From JBKECF01 sp047974375 (GTDB taxonomy: Bacteria; Bacillota; Clostridia; Lachnospirales; CAMZNU01), in contig JBKECF010000031.1 in assembly GCA_047974375.1 (NCBI GenBank), positions 1-64,000 on the forward strand: DNA of 64,000 bases, read 5' to 3'. A program made the translations under genes and the position numbers. The first letter of the stretch is position 1, and each line of letters starts with the position of its first letter. The notes under the pieces are model-generated. The model saw nothing but the letters and a program-made list of their open reading frames with translations, made no database searches and had not been told where the DNA came from. Shown here piece by piece: positions 17,450 to 26,152 of the stretch.

Positions 17450-17480
17450 TTCGCAGTGTTGTACTTAACAACACTGCGAA
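17450..17480 (+). repeat. Perfect 13-bp hairpin in the 5' leader of the binding protein gene
   Basis: TTCGCAGTGTTGT and its exact complement flank a 5-nt loop, ending 6 bp before the AAGGAGGA ribosome site. No T-tract follows, so it is not a terminator. It could stabilise the mRNA, control translation or be an operator. Confidence 0.6.
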
Positions 17481-17500
17481 TAAAAAAGGAGGATTTTACT

Positions 17501-18556
17501 ATGAATAAAAAACTATTAATCTTAATAAGTGTGTTGCTAGGTCTCTCCCTTAACGCATGCGGTTCTGTTAAAGATTCACCAGAGACAAATAAAACAAAGC
17601 AAGAAACCTCTGATGCAAATGCAGATACAAAACCATCTAAGGACAACTATACAATAGCCGTTGTACCTAAAATGACTAGTATTGCTTGGTTCCAAAGAAT
17701 GGAGGTAGGTGTAAAAGAATATGCAGAAAAAAATAGTATTGACGCATTTTATACAGGACCTTCCGAAGGAGATGGAGCGTTACAAGCTCAGGTAATTGAA
17801 GATTTAATATCCCAAGATGTAGATGCAATTTGTGTAGTACCTTTTTCTACAGAGGCCTTGGAACCTGTGTTAAAAAAAGCAAGAGATGCTGGCATAGTAA
17901 TAATTGCCCATGAAGCTGCTGGAATGACAAATATAGACTACGACATTGAAGCTTTTGACAACGAAGAATACGGCCGCCATTTTATGGAAAAACTTGGTGA
18001 AGTTACTGGCGGTGAAGGTGAATACGTTTTACAAGTTGGGGCATTAACATCAGCCTCACATAATCAATGGGTAGACGCTTCAAAAGAATTGCAAGAGGAA
18101 AATTTCCCAAACATGACACAATACGGGGATAAAATTGAGACTTCCGATGACCAATCTGTATCTTACAAAAAAATAAAAGAAGTACTTACAGCTAACCCAA
18201 ATATAAAAGGCATTCAAGGTTCTGCAATGGCTGATGTTGCTGGCGCTGCATTGGCAGCAGAAGAATTAGGCCTAAAAGGCAAAGTTAATATTGTAGGTAC
18301 ATCCCTTGTTTCTGTATCAGGAGATTATGTAAGAGAAGGCTCTATAGATATGATTTCTTTCTGGGACCCAGCACTTGCAGGGCAAGCCATGATAGAGCTA
18401 GCCTTAAAAGTTTTAAATGGCGAAACAATCGAGTCAGGCATCAACTTAAATTTAGAAGGATATAAAAATTTAACCTTAACCGATTCTGTATTAACTGGCC
18501 AAGCATGGATTGATGTTACAGAAGAAAATGTAGATGACCCTAAATTTGATTTCTAA
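17501..18556 (+). CDS. Sugar ABC transporter substrate-binding lipoprotein (RbsB/LsrB/RhaS-like)
   Basis: This 351-residue periplasmic-binding-protein family 1 member has an N-terminal lipoprotein signal (LLGLSLNAC, lipid-modified Cys near residue 19) and a Ser/Thr/Asp-rich tether. It would capture a sugar outside the membrane and pass it to the permeases encoded next. The mature part begins YTIAVVPKM and ends with SFWDPALAGQAM, an arrangement closer to LsrB and RhaS than to ribose-binding RbsB. It starts at the ATG at 17501 behind AAGGAGGA; an open frame from 17456 covers the leader hairpin and is not a likely start. It is the first gene of an operon with the ATPase, two permeases, dhaK and dhaL. 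The ligand is unknown; the kinase genes hint at a small ketose. Confidence 0.9.
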   Translation: MNKKLLILISVLLGLSLNACGSVKDSPETNKTKQETSDANADTKPSKDNYTIAVVPKMTSIAWFQRMEVGVKEYAEKNSIDAFYTGPSEGDGALQAQVIEDLISQDVDAICVVPFSTEALEPVLKKARDAGIVIIAHEAAGMTNIDYDIEAFDNEEYGRHFMEKLGEVTGGEGEYVLQVGALTSASHNQWVDASKELQEENFPNMTQYGDKIETSDDQSVSYKKIKEVLTANPNIKGIQGSAMADVAGAALAAEELGLKGKVNIVGTSLVSVSGDYVREGSIDMISFWDPALAGQAMIELALKVLNGETIESGINLNLEGYKNLTLTDSVLTGQAWIDVTEENVDDPKFDF

Positions 18557-18600
18557 TTTTATAAACCAGCTAGCTCAAAAGCTCTAGAAAGGAAACAACT

Positions 18601-20130
18601 ATGCAAGAAGTTTTTCTTGAATTAAAAGAAATAACAAAATCTTTCGGCGGTGTTCATGCCTTAAAAGGTGTAAATCTAGTTGTAAAAAAGGGTATAGTTC
18701 ATTGTTTAGCCGGAGAGAATGGTTCTGGCAAATCAACATTAATAAAAATAATTTCTGGTATTCATCCTGCTACCTCTGGAGAAATATTTATCGAAAATAA
18801 TAAAATAGAAAAAATATCACCTATTGACTCTATAAACACGGGGATACAAGTAATTTATCAAGATTTCGCAGTTTTTCCAAATCTTACAGTAGCCGAGAAT
18901 ATAGCTATGAATAAAGCTTTATTAACTAAAGCAAAAACAATGAAATGGAAAGAGGCAAGAAGTCTCGCCCTTGTTGCAATGAAAAAAATAGGCGCAACTG
19001 TGGATCCAGATATTTTAGTCGAAGGCTTATCCGTGGCAAACAAACAAATGGTTGCAATATGTAGAGCCGTAGTTAATGATGCTAAAATGTTAATTTTAGA
19101 CGAGCCAACAACAGCTCTAACAGAAAAAGAAGTTAACAACTTAAATAAAATAATTAAGAATTTAAAAAATAAAGGAATGGCCATTGTAATAGTAAACCAT
19201 AAATTAAATGAAATTTATGAAATAGCAGATGAACTAACAATAATTAGAAATGGCGAGAATGTAGCACAGGGTTCTATTGACCAATTCCATAGAAAAAAAT
19301 TCATTCACTGCCTTACAGGGCGTGATATTGAAGAAAAAAATTATATTCCTGACAATAATAATCAAGAAATTTTCAAAGTAAAAAACTATAGCAAAAAAGA
19401 TTATTTTAAAAATGTAAATTTTACAATTAACAAAGGAGATGTTTTAGGCATAACAGGTCTTCTCGGTTCTGGACGTAGCGAAATCGGCGACGCTTTATTC
19501 GGTTTACTCCCAGCAGAATCAGGCGAAATATTTTTAAATGGAGATGAAATTAAAATCGCATCGATACAAGATGCTATAAAACATGGTATAGGGTATATAC
19601 CAGAAGATAGACTTACACAAGGTTTATTTATGGAACGTTCAATAGTAGATAATACTATTGTTGCTTCAATAAATAAATACATGAAAAAAGGCAAATTAAA
19701 TCTTTCTGAAATGTTTAAAGTAACCAGTAACTGGATTAAAAAAATAGGTTGTGTTGCCTCATCACCCTATTCCTATGTATCAACACTATCTGGTGGCAAT
19801 GCACAAAAAATTGTTATATCTAAGTGGCTAAACACAGACCCCAAATTACTTGTGTTAAACGGACCAACTGTAGGTGTTGATATAGGCTCGAAATATGATA
19901 TACATAAAATTTTACATAACCTAGCTAAAGAAGGCATAGGGGTAATTATTATATCCGATGATTTGTCGGAGTTAATACAAAATTGCAATAAAATATTAAT
20001 AATGCGTGATGGGTGTGTTGCAAAAGAAGTTAAATCTACAGACATAAACGAAAACTTACTAGCAAAACTTTTACGCAGCGATGCTGAAGGAGCCTCTACG
20101 CACCTACACTACAGTAAGGAGATGACATGA
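18601..20130 (+). CDS. Sugar ABC transporter ATP-binding protein (RbsA type, tandem ATPase)
   Basis: This 509-residue double ABC ATPase drives the importer. Half 1 has Walker A GENGSGKST, Q-loop IYQDFAVFPN, a degenerate signature (LSVANKQM) and Walker B MLILDEPT. Half 2 has the usual relaxed Walker A of the RbsA group (GLLGSGRSE) and a good signature (LSGGNAQK). Its Walker B reads LLVLNGPTVGVD, so the Asp is replaced by Asn and the catalytic Glu by Gly. ATP hydrolysis is therefore probably confined to one site. The start ATG follows AGAAAGGA, and the stop overlaps the permease start by four bases (ATGA), showing translational coupling. Confidence 0.92.
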   Translation: MQEVFLELKEITKSFGGVHALKGVNLVVKKGIVHCLAGENGSGKSTLIKIISGIHPATSGEIFIENNKIEKISPIDSINTGIQVIYQDFAVFPNLTVAENIAMNKALLTKAKTMKWKEARSLALVAMKKIGATVDPDILVEGLSVANKQMVAICRAVVNDAKMLILDEPTTALTEKEVNNLNKIIKNLKNKGMAIVIVNHKLNEIYEIADELTIIRNGENVAQGSIDQFHRKKFIHCLTGRDIEEKNYIPDNNNQEIFKVKNYSKKDYFKNVNFTINKGDVLGITGLLGSGRSEIGDALFGLLPAESGEIFLNGDEIKIASIQDAIKHGIGYIPEDRLTQGLFMERSIVDNTIVASINKYMKKGKLNLSEMFKVTSNWIKKIGCVASSPYSYVSTLSGGNAQKIVISKWLNTDPKLLVLNGPTVGVDIGSKYDIHKILHNLAKEGIGVIIISDDLSELIQNCNKILIMRDGCVAKEVKSTDINENLLAKLLRSDAEGASTHLHYSKEMT

Positions 20131-21110
20131 AAAACATATGGACATCAAACGAAATGATAGTTATATATATTATTATTACACTATCCTTAGTTATAGGTCT
20201 CGTTAATCCAACATTTTGGGGTATTCCCACAATAGTTACTCTATCAAGATCAATACTTATAACTTTGATTTTTGCAATTTGTGAAATGATAGTTATTATT
20301 TCTGGTGGAATAGACGTATCATTTCCAGCTGTAGCAAGTTTTTGTATGTACGGTACTTTAAAACTTGCCTTAGCTTTAAATATAAACAGCTTGCTGTTAA
20401 TGTTCCTAATAGCCGCAATCTTTGGAACTTTTTTTGGATTAATAAATGCTATATTAATTTCTCGTAAAATTCCACCGTTAATAGCTACTCTAGGAGTTAG
20501 CAGTATTGCCAACGGTGCAACCCTGGCATTTCTTGGAACCAATGTTATTTCCACAATACCACCCAAAGTAAGTCAAGTATCGAGAATGTACTTATTTTCA
20601 TATACTACATCCGATGGCATAAGCTATTCTCTAACTATACTATTCATACTTCCTGTCATTATATGTTTAGGTGCATTTTTCATACTCAAATACACTATGC
20701 TTGGCAGAAAAATATACGCCATTGGCGGAGATAAAAACGCCGCAAGAGTCGCTGGAATAAATGTCACAAAAATCCAATTCATCGTTTATATGTCCGTTGG
20801 AGCTATAACAGGAGTCGCCAGTATTGCATATATGATTTTAATGAGGCAGGCCGACCCATCTGTATTAATGGGCAGTGAAATGATGGTAATTGCTGCCGTG
20901 GTTATGGGAGGCACTAGAATAATGGGTGGCCACGGTACAGTTATAGGTACTATATTAGGTGTTGTATTAATTGCATTAGTTCAAAACAACCTAATTATGT
21001 TAAGCATTCCAACTCATTACCAAACATTTATTGTTGGTTTAATTATTGTTATAGGCACTTCTATTACATCGTTAAAAGCTAAATATATTGCCAATAGCAC
21101 TAAAATTTAG
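20127..21110 (+). CDS. Sugar ABC transporter permease 1 (RbsC-like)
   Basis: This 327-residue BPD_transp_2 permease has eight to ten hydrophobic segments. It forms the membrane channel with the product of 21120. The conserved stretch GGIDVSFPAV is seen near residue 55, and the ATPase-contact region around IGGDKNAARVAGIN near residue 195 (YAIGG-N-x-AA-x-x-x-GI pattern) is typical. It overlaps the ATPase gene by 4 bp. Two different permeases indicate a heterodimeric pore, as in Lsr and Rha systems rather than the homodimeric Rbs system. Confidence 0.9.
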   Translation: MKNIWTSNEMIVIYIIITLSLVIGLVNPTFWGIPTIVTLSRSILITLIFAICEMIVIISGGIDVSFPAVASFCMYGTLKLALALNINSLLLMFLIAAIFGTFFGLINAILISRKIPPLIATLGVSSIANGATLAFLGTNVISTIPPKVSQVSRMYLFSYTTSDGISYSLTILFILPVIICLGAFFILKYTMLGRKIYAIGGDKNAARVAGINVTKIQFIVYMSVGAITGVASIAYMILMRQADPSVLMGSEMMVIAAVVMGGTRIMGGHGTVIGTILGVVLIALVQNNLIMLSIPTHYQTFIVGLIIVIGTSITSLKAKYIANSTKI

Positions 21111-21119
21111 GAGGTGCTT

Positions 21120-22085
21120 ATGAATAAAAGAAAAATAAACTTTAAAAGCCTAGATAAAAATTCATTAGCATTATTGATAATAACTATTTTGGTATTTGTG
21201 GTCATGGGTATTTTATCACCAAGATCTTTCTTAAGTGTACGCAATCTTCAAGGAATGGGAATTCAATTTGCAGAATTTGGTGTTTTAGCCTTTGGTATGA
21301 TGCTTGCCATGATTTCCGGTGGAATAGATTTGTCTTTAGTCGGAATTGCTAACTTGTCTAGCATAGTAGCTGCATATGTTATGATAAATACAGGGAATGG
21401 AAATACATCTATAGTATTAGGAATTATTGCAGCCTTAAGCATCGGCTGTTTATGTGGTATTTTTAACGGTTTTATGATTGGATATTTGCAAATACCACCT
21501 ATGTTAGTAACTCTTTGTGGTCTACAACTTTTTACAGGTATCGGTTTAGTAATAACCCAGGGTCCAGCTATAACCGGATTACCAGAAAACTTTGCATTAT
21601 TAGCTAATGGAACAATTGCTAAAATACCTATTTCAGTACTTATATTTACAGTAGCAGCTATATTTATTAATTTTATATTAAAATATACCGTTTATGGTCA
21701 ACATTTATGTTTTATGGGAAGTAATACAGTTGCCGCAAAATACTCAGGTATAAACAATTTTAAAATCACTCTAAAAACTTATGGATTATCTGGAATAATG
21801 GGTGGCATTGGTGGAATATTAATGTCATCACATTACAATTCTGCAAAGTCAGATTATGGTACAACATATACGCTACTTACATTATTGATTGTAGTTTTGG
21901 GCGGAACCCACCCAGATGGAGGGAAAGGAAAAGTGTTAGGAGTTACTCTATCTATAATAGTTTTACAAGTAATATCCAGCACATTCAATATATTAAGAAT
22001 TAATTCATTTATTAAAACTTTTGTATATGGACTGATTTTAATAATAGTTATGGTAGCTATGGAATATGATAAACGTAAAAAATAA
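21120..22085 (+). CDS. Sugar ABC transporter permease 2 (RbsC-like)
   Basis: This 321-residue permease is homologous to the preceding one, with ISGGIDLSLVGIANL near residue 60 and FMGSNTVAAKYSGIN as the ATPase-facing loop. The frame also has a GTG at 21114, but that is within the AGGAGGTG ribosome site, so the ATG at 21120 is preferred. It lies 9 bp after permease 1, and dhaK follows after 15 bp, all on one transcript. Confidence 0.9.
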   Translation: MNKRKINFKSLDKNSLALLIITILVFVVMGILSPRSFLSVRNLQGMGIQFAEFGVLAFGMMLAMISGGIDLSLVGIANLSSIVAAYVMINTGNGNTSIVLGIIAALSIGCLCGIFNGFMIGYLQIPPMLVTLCGLQLFTGIGLVITQGPAITGLPENFALLANGTIAKIPISVLIFTVAAIFINFILKYTVYGQHLCFMGSNTVAAKYSGINNFKITLKTYGLSGIMGGIGGILMSSHYNSAKSDYGTTYTLLTLLIVVLGGTHPDGGKGKVLGVTLSIIVLQVISSTFNILRINSFIKTFVYGLILIIVMVAMEYDKRKK

Positions 22086-22100
22086 AATGGAGAAAAGCAT

Positions 22101-23108
22101 ATGAAAAAAATTATAAACAAACCAGAAAATTATGTATCAGAAATGTTAGAGGGATTATATGCGGCACATTCAGACTTAATAACCTATACCAATAATGATT
22201 TACATTGTTTAGTATCGACAAATAAAAAAGCAGGTAAAGTTGGATTAGCTACAGGTGGTGGTTCTGGTCATTTACCTTTATTTTTAGGATATGTGGGAAA
22301 AGGTATGTTAGATGGTTGTTCTGTTGGTGACGTTTTTCAATCTCCTAGCGCAGAACAAATGCTTGAGGTTACAAAGGAAATTGACTCCGGTGCAGGAGTA
22401 TTGTATATATACGGTAACTATAACGGCGATATATTTAATTTTGACATGGCAGCCGAAATGGCCGACTTCGAAGAAGATATACGTGTAGAAAGCGTTGTTG
22501 CCGGCGACGATGTAGCATCTGCTCCAGCTTCTAACAGTGAAAAAAGCACGCGCCGAGGCGTTGCTGGCATAGTTTTTGTTTATAAATGTGCTGGTGCTGC
22601 CGCCGATGCAATGTTAAATATAGACGAAGTAAAACGGATTGCTCAAAAAGCCTCCCATAATGTAAGAACCATGGGCGCAGCCATTAGCCCATGTATTGTA
22701 CCACGAGTTGGCAAACCCGGATTCACTATTAAAGAAAACGAAATAGAAATAGGAATGGGTATACATGGCGAAAGTGGTATAAGAAGAGGCGAATTAGAAA
22801 GTGCAGATTCTATTGTCGAAGAATTACTTAATAAAATAATCGAAGACCTACCTTACAAAAAAAATGATGAAGTAGCTGTTTTAATAAACGGTCTAGGTGC
22901 AACAACTTTAGATGAGCAATATATAGTTACAAGAAAAGTAAGTAAGTTTTTGCAGGAAAAAGGAATAAAAGTCCATAAGTATTACGTTGGCGAATATGTA
23001 ACAGCACTAGAAATGGCAGGTTTTTCCATATCATTATTAAAATTAGATGAGGAACTAAAACATTATATTGACGCACCGGCACAAACTCCTTTTTTCGTAC
23101 AAATATAG
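22101..23108 (+). CDS. dhaK: Dihydroxyacetone kinase subunit DhaK-like
   Basis: This 335-residue substrate-binding subunit holds dihydroxyacetone, or a related short ketose, as a hemiaminal on a histidine while DhaL transfers phosphate. The N-terminal GLATGGGSGHLPLFLGYVG and GDVFQSP motifs are conserved. The covalent His is seen in GMGIHGESG (H222). It sits in an ABC importer operon with no PTS genes. In mycobacteria, kinases of this family in ABC clusters phosphorylate L- or D-erythrulose, so a tetrulose is as likely as dihydroxyacetone. dhaL follows after 10 bp. Confidence 0.93.
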   Translation: MKKIINKPENYVSEMLEGLYAAHSDLITYTNNDLHCLVSTNKKAGKVGLATGGGSGHLPLFLGYVGKGMLDGCSVGDVFQSPSAEQMLEVTKEIDSGAGVLYIYGNYNGDIFNFDMAAEMADFEEDIRVESVVAGDDVASAPASNSEKSTRRGVAGIVFVYKCAGAAADAMLNIDEVKRIAQKASHNVRTMGAAISPCIVPRVGKPGFTIKENEIEIGMGIHGESGIRRGELESADSIVEELLNKIIEDLPYKKNDEVAVLINGLGATTLDEQYIVTRKVSKFLQEKGIKVHKYYVGEYVTALEMAGFSISLLKLDEELKHYIDAPAQTPFFVQI

Positions 23109-23118
23109 AGAGGTAGTC

Positions 23119-23745
23119 ATGAATAGAGATTTTATAATTAAATATTTTTATGAATTACAAAAAGTTATGGAAGAAAATATGGATTATTTAATTAATCTAG
23201 ACAGTATAGTAGGCGATGGAGACTTAGGTCTAACCATGAGTGATGGGTTTAAAGCCGCTTATGAAAGTATTAAAGAAACTAATGAAACTGACATAGGCAA
23301 AATACTTTATAGGGCAGGTAAATCCATGGCAAATGCAGTACCTTCTACCATGGGAACTTTAATGGGCTCTGGATTAATGCACGCCGGAAAAGCATTAAAA
23401 AACAAAAATTATTTAAATGAAAAAGATATTATCTCATTCTTTAAATATTATAATGAAGGCGTCACACATAGGGGTAAAGCAAAAATAGGCGACAAAACAT
23501 TTTTAGACGGAATGCATCCTGCTATAGAAGCAATGGAACTGGCACTATCTAATGAAGCTAATATTACAGAAATAGCAAATACTGCCTTAGATTTTGCTAC
23601 AAAGGGTTTCAATAACACAACAACAATGATCGCAAAACATGGCCGTGCCGCAACAAGAGGCAAGGCCTCCAGAAGCCTTGAAGACCCAGGGGCCGCTGTT
23701 GCTGTTTTAATGATGAAAGCATTTAAAGAAACAGTATGTAGTTAA
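23119..23745 (+). CDS. dhaL: Dihydroxyacetone kinase subunit DhaL-like
   Basis: This 208-residue helical-barrel subunit binds the nucleotide and phosphorylates the ketose held by DhaK. The Mg-nucleotide aspartates are in DSIVGDGDLGLTM (about residues 25-37). GTLMGSGLMHAG and HGRAATRGKASRSLEDPGA complete the nucleotide pocket. The ATG at 23119 follows AGAGAGGT; upstream in-frame codons overlap dhaK. No dhaM phosphotransfer gene is present, so DhaL either uses exchangeable ATP or relies on a distant DhaM. Confidence 0.92.
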   Translation: MNRDFIIKYFYELQKVMEENMDYLINLDSIVGDGDLGLTMSDGFKAAYESIKETNETDIGKILYRAGKSMANAVPSTMGTLMGSGLMHAGKALKNKNYLNEKDIISFFKYYNEGVTHRGKAKIGDKTFLDGMHPAIEAMELALSNEANITEIANTALDFATKGFNNTTTMIAKHGRAATRGKASRSLEDPGAAVAVLMMKAFKETVCS

Positions 23746-23820
23746 ACACCTAAACTATACACCATCTGTTAAAAATGATATACTTGCCTTAATAAAACAC
23801 AATAAAGGAGAGTAAAATCA

Positions 23821-24813
23821 TTGAATATACGCCAATTTGCAAAACTTGCAGGAGTATCTCCAGCGACAGTTTCCCTTGCATTAAATAATAAAAAAGGTAT
23901 CGGTAGAGACACACGGGAACGTATACTTGAACTAGCTAAGGAAAATAATTACATAGCAACTAATGACAATTTGCCTAAAAATATTTTGTTCCTAAAATAT
24001 ATAAAACACGGAATGATAGTCGAAGAAAATGCAGGCTTTATCGCTGCCATACTAGACTCAATAGAAAATGATTGTAAATCACAAGGCTACACCTTAAACA
24101 TGGTGTCTTCCATAAATAATTTAAAGACTACTTTATATAGTATAAACTACAAGAATTTTTTTGGAATAATTCTATTAGGTACAGAACTAGATGAATCTTC
24201 CTACCCGTTACTTGATGAAATACCAATTCCTTTTGTAGTAATTGATAATATTATGCCACATCTTAAATGTAACTCTATCGCCATTGATAATTTTGAAATA
24301 GTCTACGGAGCTCTTGAACACCTCAGAGAACTTGGACATAAAGATATTGCATATTTTAAAAGTAATATTTCTATACAAAACTTCGATGAGCGTAGTCTAG
24401 CCTTTAATAAATATGTAGATAAATTTAGATTCGTACTTAAAGATGAGTGTATATTTGAAGTAACTCCAACTTTACTCGGCGCATACAATGATGCACTGTG
24501 TCAAATACCTGAAAATGTTAAATTACCCAGTTGTGCTTTTGCTGATAATGACACAATAGCCATAGGAGTAATTAAGGCTTTAAAAAAATTAGGATATAAA
24601 GTGCCACAAGATATTTCTATTATAGGATTTGACGATATTCCCTTTGCAGCCATAAACACCCCAACATTATCAACAATGAGCGTACCAAAAAAAGCTATAG
24701 GTTCTTTATCCTTACAACTACTACATCTTATGATAGAAAATGAAACGCACTTAGGTCAAAAAATCAGAGTAAGTGGAACTAAAGTACATAGAAATAGTAC
24801 AAGAGAACTTTGA
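23821..24813 (+). CDS. LacI-family transcriptional regulator
   Basis: This 330-residue repressor has an N-terminal LacI helix-turn-helix (IRQFAKLAGVSPATVSLALN, then a hinge) and a periplasmic-binding-like sugar sensor. The C-terminal half shows the usual GFDDIPFAA and STMSVPKKAIG stretches. It starts with TTG at 23821, nine bases after an AAAGGAGAG site. It lies 75 bp after dhaL in the same direction and probably controls the importer-kinase operon, perhaps through the octamers at 17266-17437. Those are not the classical LacI palindrome, so that link is tentative. Confidence 0.9.
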   Translation: MNIRQFAKLAGVSPATVSLALNNKKGIGRDTRERILELAKENNYIATNDNLPKNILFLKYIKHGMIVEENAGFIAAILDSIENDCKSQGYTLNMVSSINNLKTTLYSINYKNFFGIILLGTELDESSYPLLDEIPIPFVVIDNIMPHLKCNSIAIDNFEIVYGALEHLRELGHKDIAYFKSNISIQNFDERSLAFNKYVDKFRFVLKDECIFEVTPTLLGAYNDALCQIPENVKLPSCAFADNDTIAIGVIKALKKLGYKVPQDISIIGFDDIPFAAINTPTLSTMSVPKKAIGSLSLQLLHLMIENETHLGQKIRVSGTKVHRNSTREL

Positions 24814-24840
24814 TATTTAAACGTAACAATAGCAAATATA

Positions 24841-24892
24841 TTAACCCCTATATTAGACAAACAAAACTTTTAATGTCTGCCATAGGGGTTAA
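24841..24892 (+). terminator. Large hairpin after the LacI gene
   Basis: TTAACCCCTAT and its exact complement form an 11-bp stem, with an inner AGACA/TGTCT pairing. No T-tract follows, so intrinsic termination is uncertain. It may protect the mRNA end or separate the LacI and AraC transcripts. Confidence 0.45.
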
Positions 24893-24972
24893 AAGTCACG
24901 CACAAAAATATATAAAATATAGCAAAATTTTTATACAAAAAGAAATTTCACCTCATAAGGAGTGATTAAATT

Positions 24973-25836
24973 ATGAATAAACATCAAGAACGTGCTAATT
25001 TCACATGGAGTTCAAATTCTTCACGTATTTTTAATGTGCCCTCCCACATAGCCAAAGAAACCTTTTTCTATGTTCAAGAAGTCGGTTATTTTTTAACATC
25101 TCCACCCTATTTTACAGAAAGAACTAATTTAGACAGTTTTCTTATAATATATACTTTAAGTGGTTCAGGTACATTAAGTTACCTAAAGGGAAATTACCAA
25201 TTAACTAAAGGTACTATAGCATACATCGACTGTAAACACTATAATTTTTATAAGTGTGACACTTCAACAAACTGGGAGTTTTTGTGGTTACATTGCAACG
25301 GCAAAAGCGCACAAGGATATTACGACATATTCATTAAATTAAATTTTAGAGTCTTGAATAATATAAATACCTTTCTTGTGGAAAATAATTTACGTAGAAT
25401 CCTCTCTCTTACACAAAAGAAAGATGTATATTCCGATATAATAGTTTCCAACTTAATAACTAATCTGCTTACAGAATTTCTAATTAAAAATAGCACTGAA
25501 ACATTCGAAATAAAAGTAGCACCAGATTATATTAAAACCTTACTAGGTATTATTGATAAATCTTATAATAAAGAACTATCTTTAAATTATTTATCAACAG
25601 AAATCGGAGTAAGTAAGTTTCATTTATCTAGAGAATTTAAACGATATATTGGAGTATCTTTAAAGGAATACATTATTATAACTAGATTAAACAAATCCAA
25701 AGATTATTTAAGATATTCAGGTGCTACTATTGAAGATATTTCTTATAAATGCGGATTCAACAGCGTTAACCATTACATTAATATGTTCAAATCACGAGAA
25801 GGTATAACCCCACTCCAATACAGAAAAAAATGGTAA
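24973..25836 (+). CDS. AraC-family transcriptional regulator
   Basis: This 287-residue regulator has an N-terminal cupin-like arm (about residues 40-115; YLKGNYQLTKGTIAYID) and a C-terminal double helix-turn-helix (about 190-287; LSTEIGVSKFHLSREFKR and ISYKCGFNSVNHYINMFK), the normal AraC order. It probably activates the sugar-uptake and glycosidase operon beginning 316 bp downstream. The start ATG is 10 bases after an AAGGAG site. Confidence 0.88.
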   Translation: MNKHQERANFTWSSNSSRIFNVPSHIAKETFFYVQEVGYFLTSPPYFTERTNLDSFLIIYTLSGSGTLSYLKGNYQLTKGTIAYIDCKHYNFYKCDTSTNWEFLWLHCNGKSAQGYYDIFIKLNFRVLNNINTFLVENNLRRILSLTQKKDVYSDIIVSNLITNLLTEFLIKNSTETFEIKVAPDYIKTLLGIIDKSYNKELSLNYLSTEIGVSKFHLSREFKRYIGVSLKEYIIITRLNKSKDYLRYSGATIEDISYKCGFNSVNHYINMFKSREGITPLQYRKKW

Positions 25837-26152
25837 TGCTTTATGCAATTAAGTTTAATTATTTTATAGAAATGCCATTTGGTGCAATAAAATTAAAATA
25901 CAAGTATCCGTTAGTACAATGATAATTCTTTAGCCTAAAATTACACTACTCATAAAAAACTACAGCAATATACCTTAACTTTTTAGCAATAAAATTTATT
26001 TACAACAAAACATTTTATTATTAGAATAAAATTATTAAAAATTACTATCTTATGCATAGATATATGAATTTTAATCGCATTATTTGCAACTAACAACTTA
26101 GTTAATATAATTATAATATTTATAATTACCGAATTTTAAGTAGGAGGTTAAC
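25837..26152. other. AT-rich regulatory gap upstream of the second sugar operon
   Basis: About 316 bp with no reading frame of note. It must contain the promoter of the binding-protein operon and probably the AraC site. Several TATAAT-like strings occur near 26110-26130, but no convincing -35 partner stands out. The last bases hold the AGGAGG site for the gene at 26153. Confidence 0.5.

Noticed and set aside
17450..17480. Hairpin as a terminator
   Set aside because: No T-tract follows; an A-rich run and a ribosome site come next.
20096..20566. 156-codon open frame on the minus strand
   Set aside because: It lies opposite the first RbsC-like permease and shows no family pattern.
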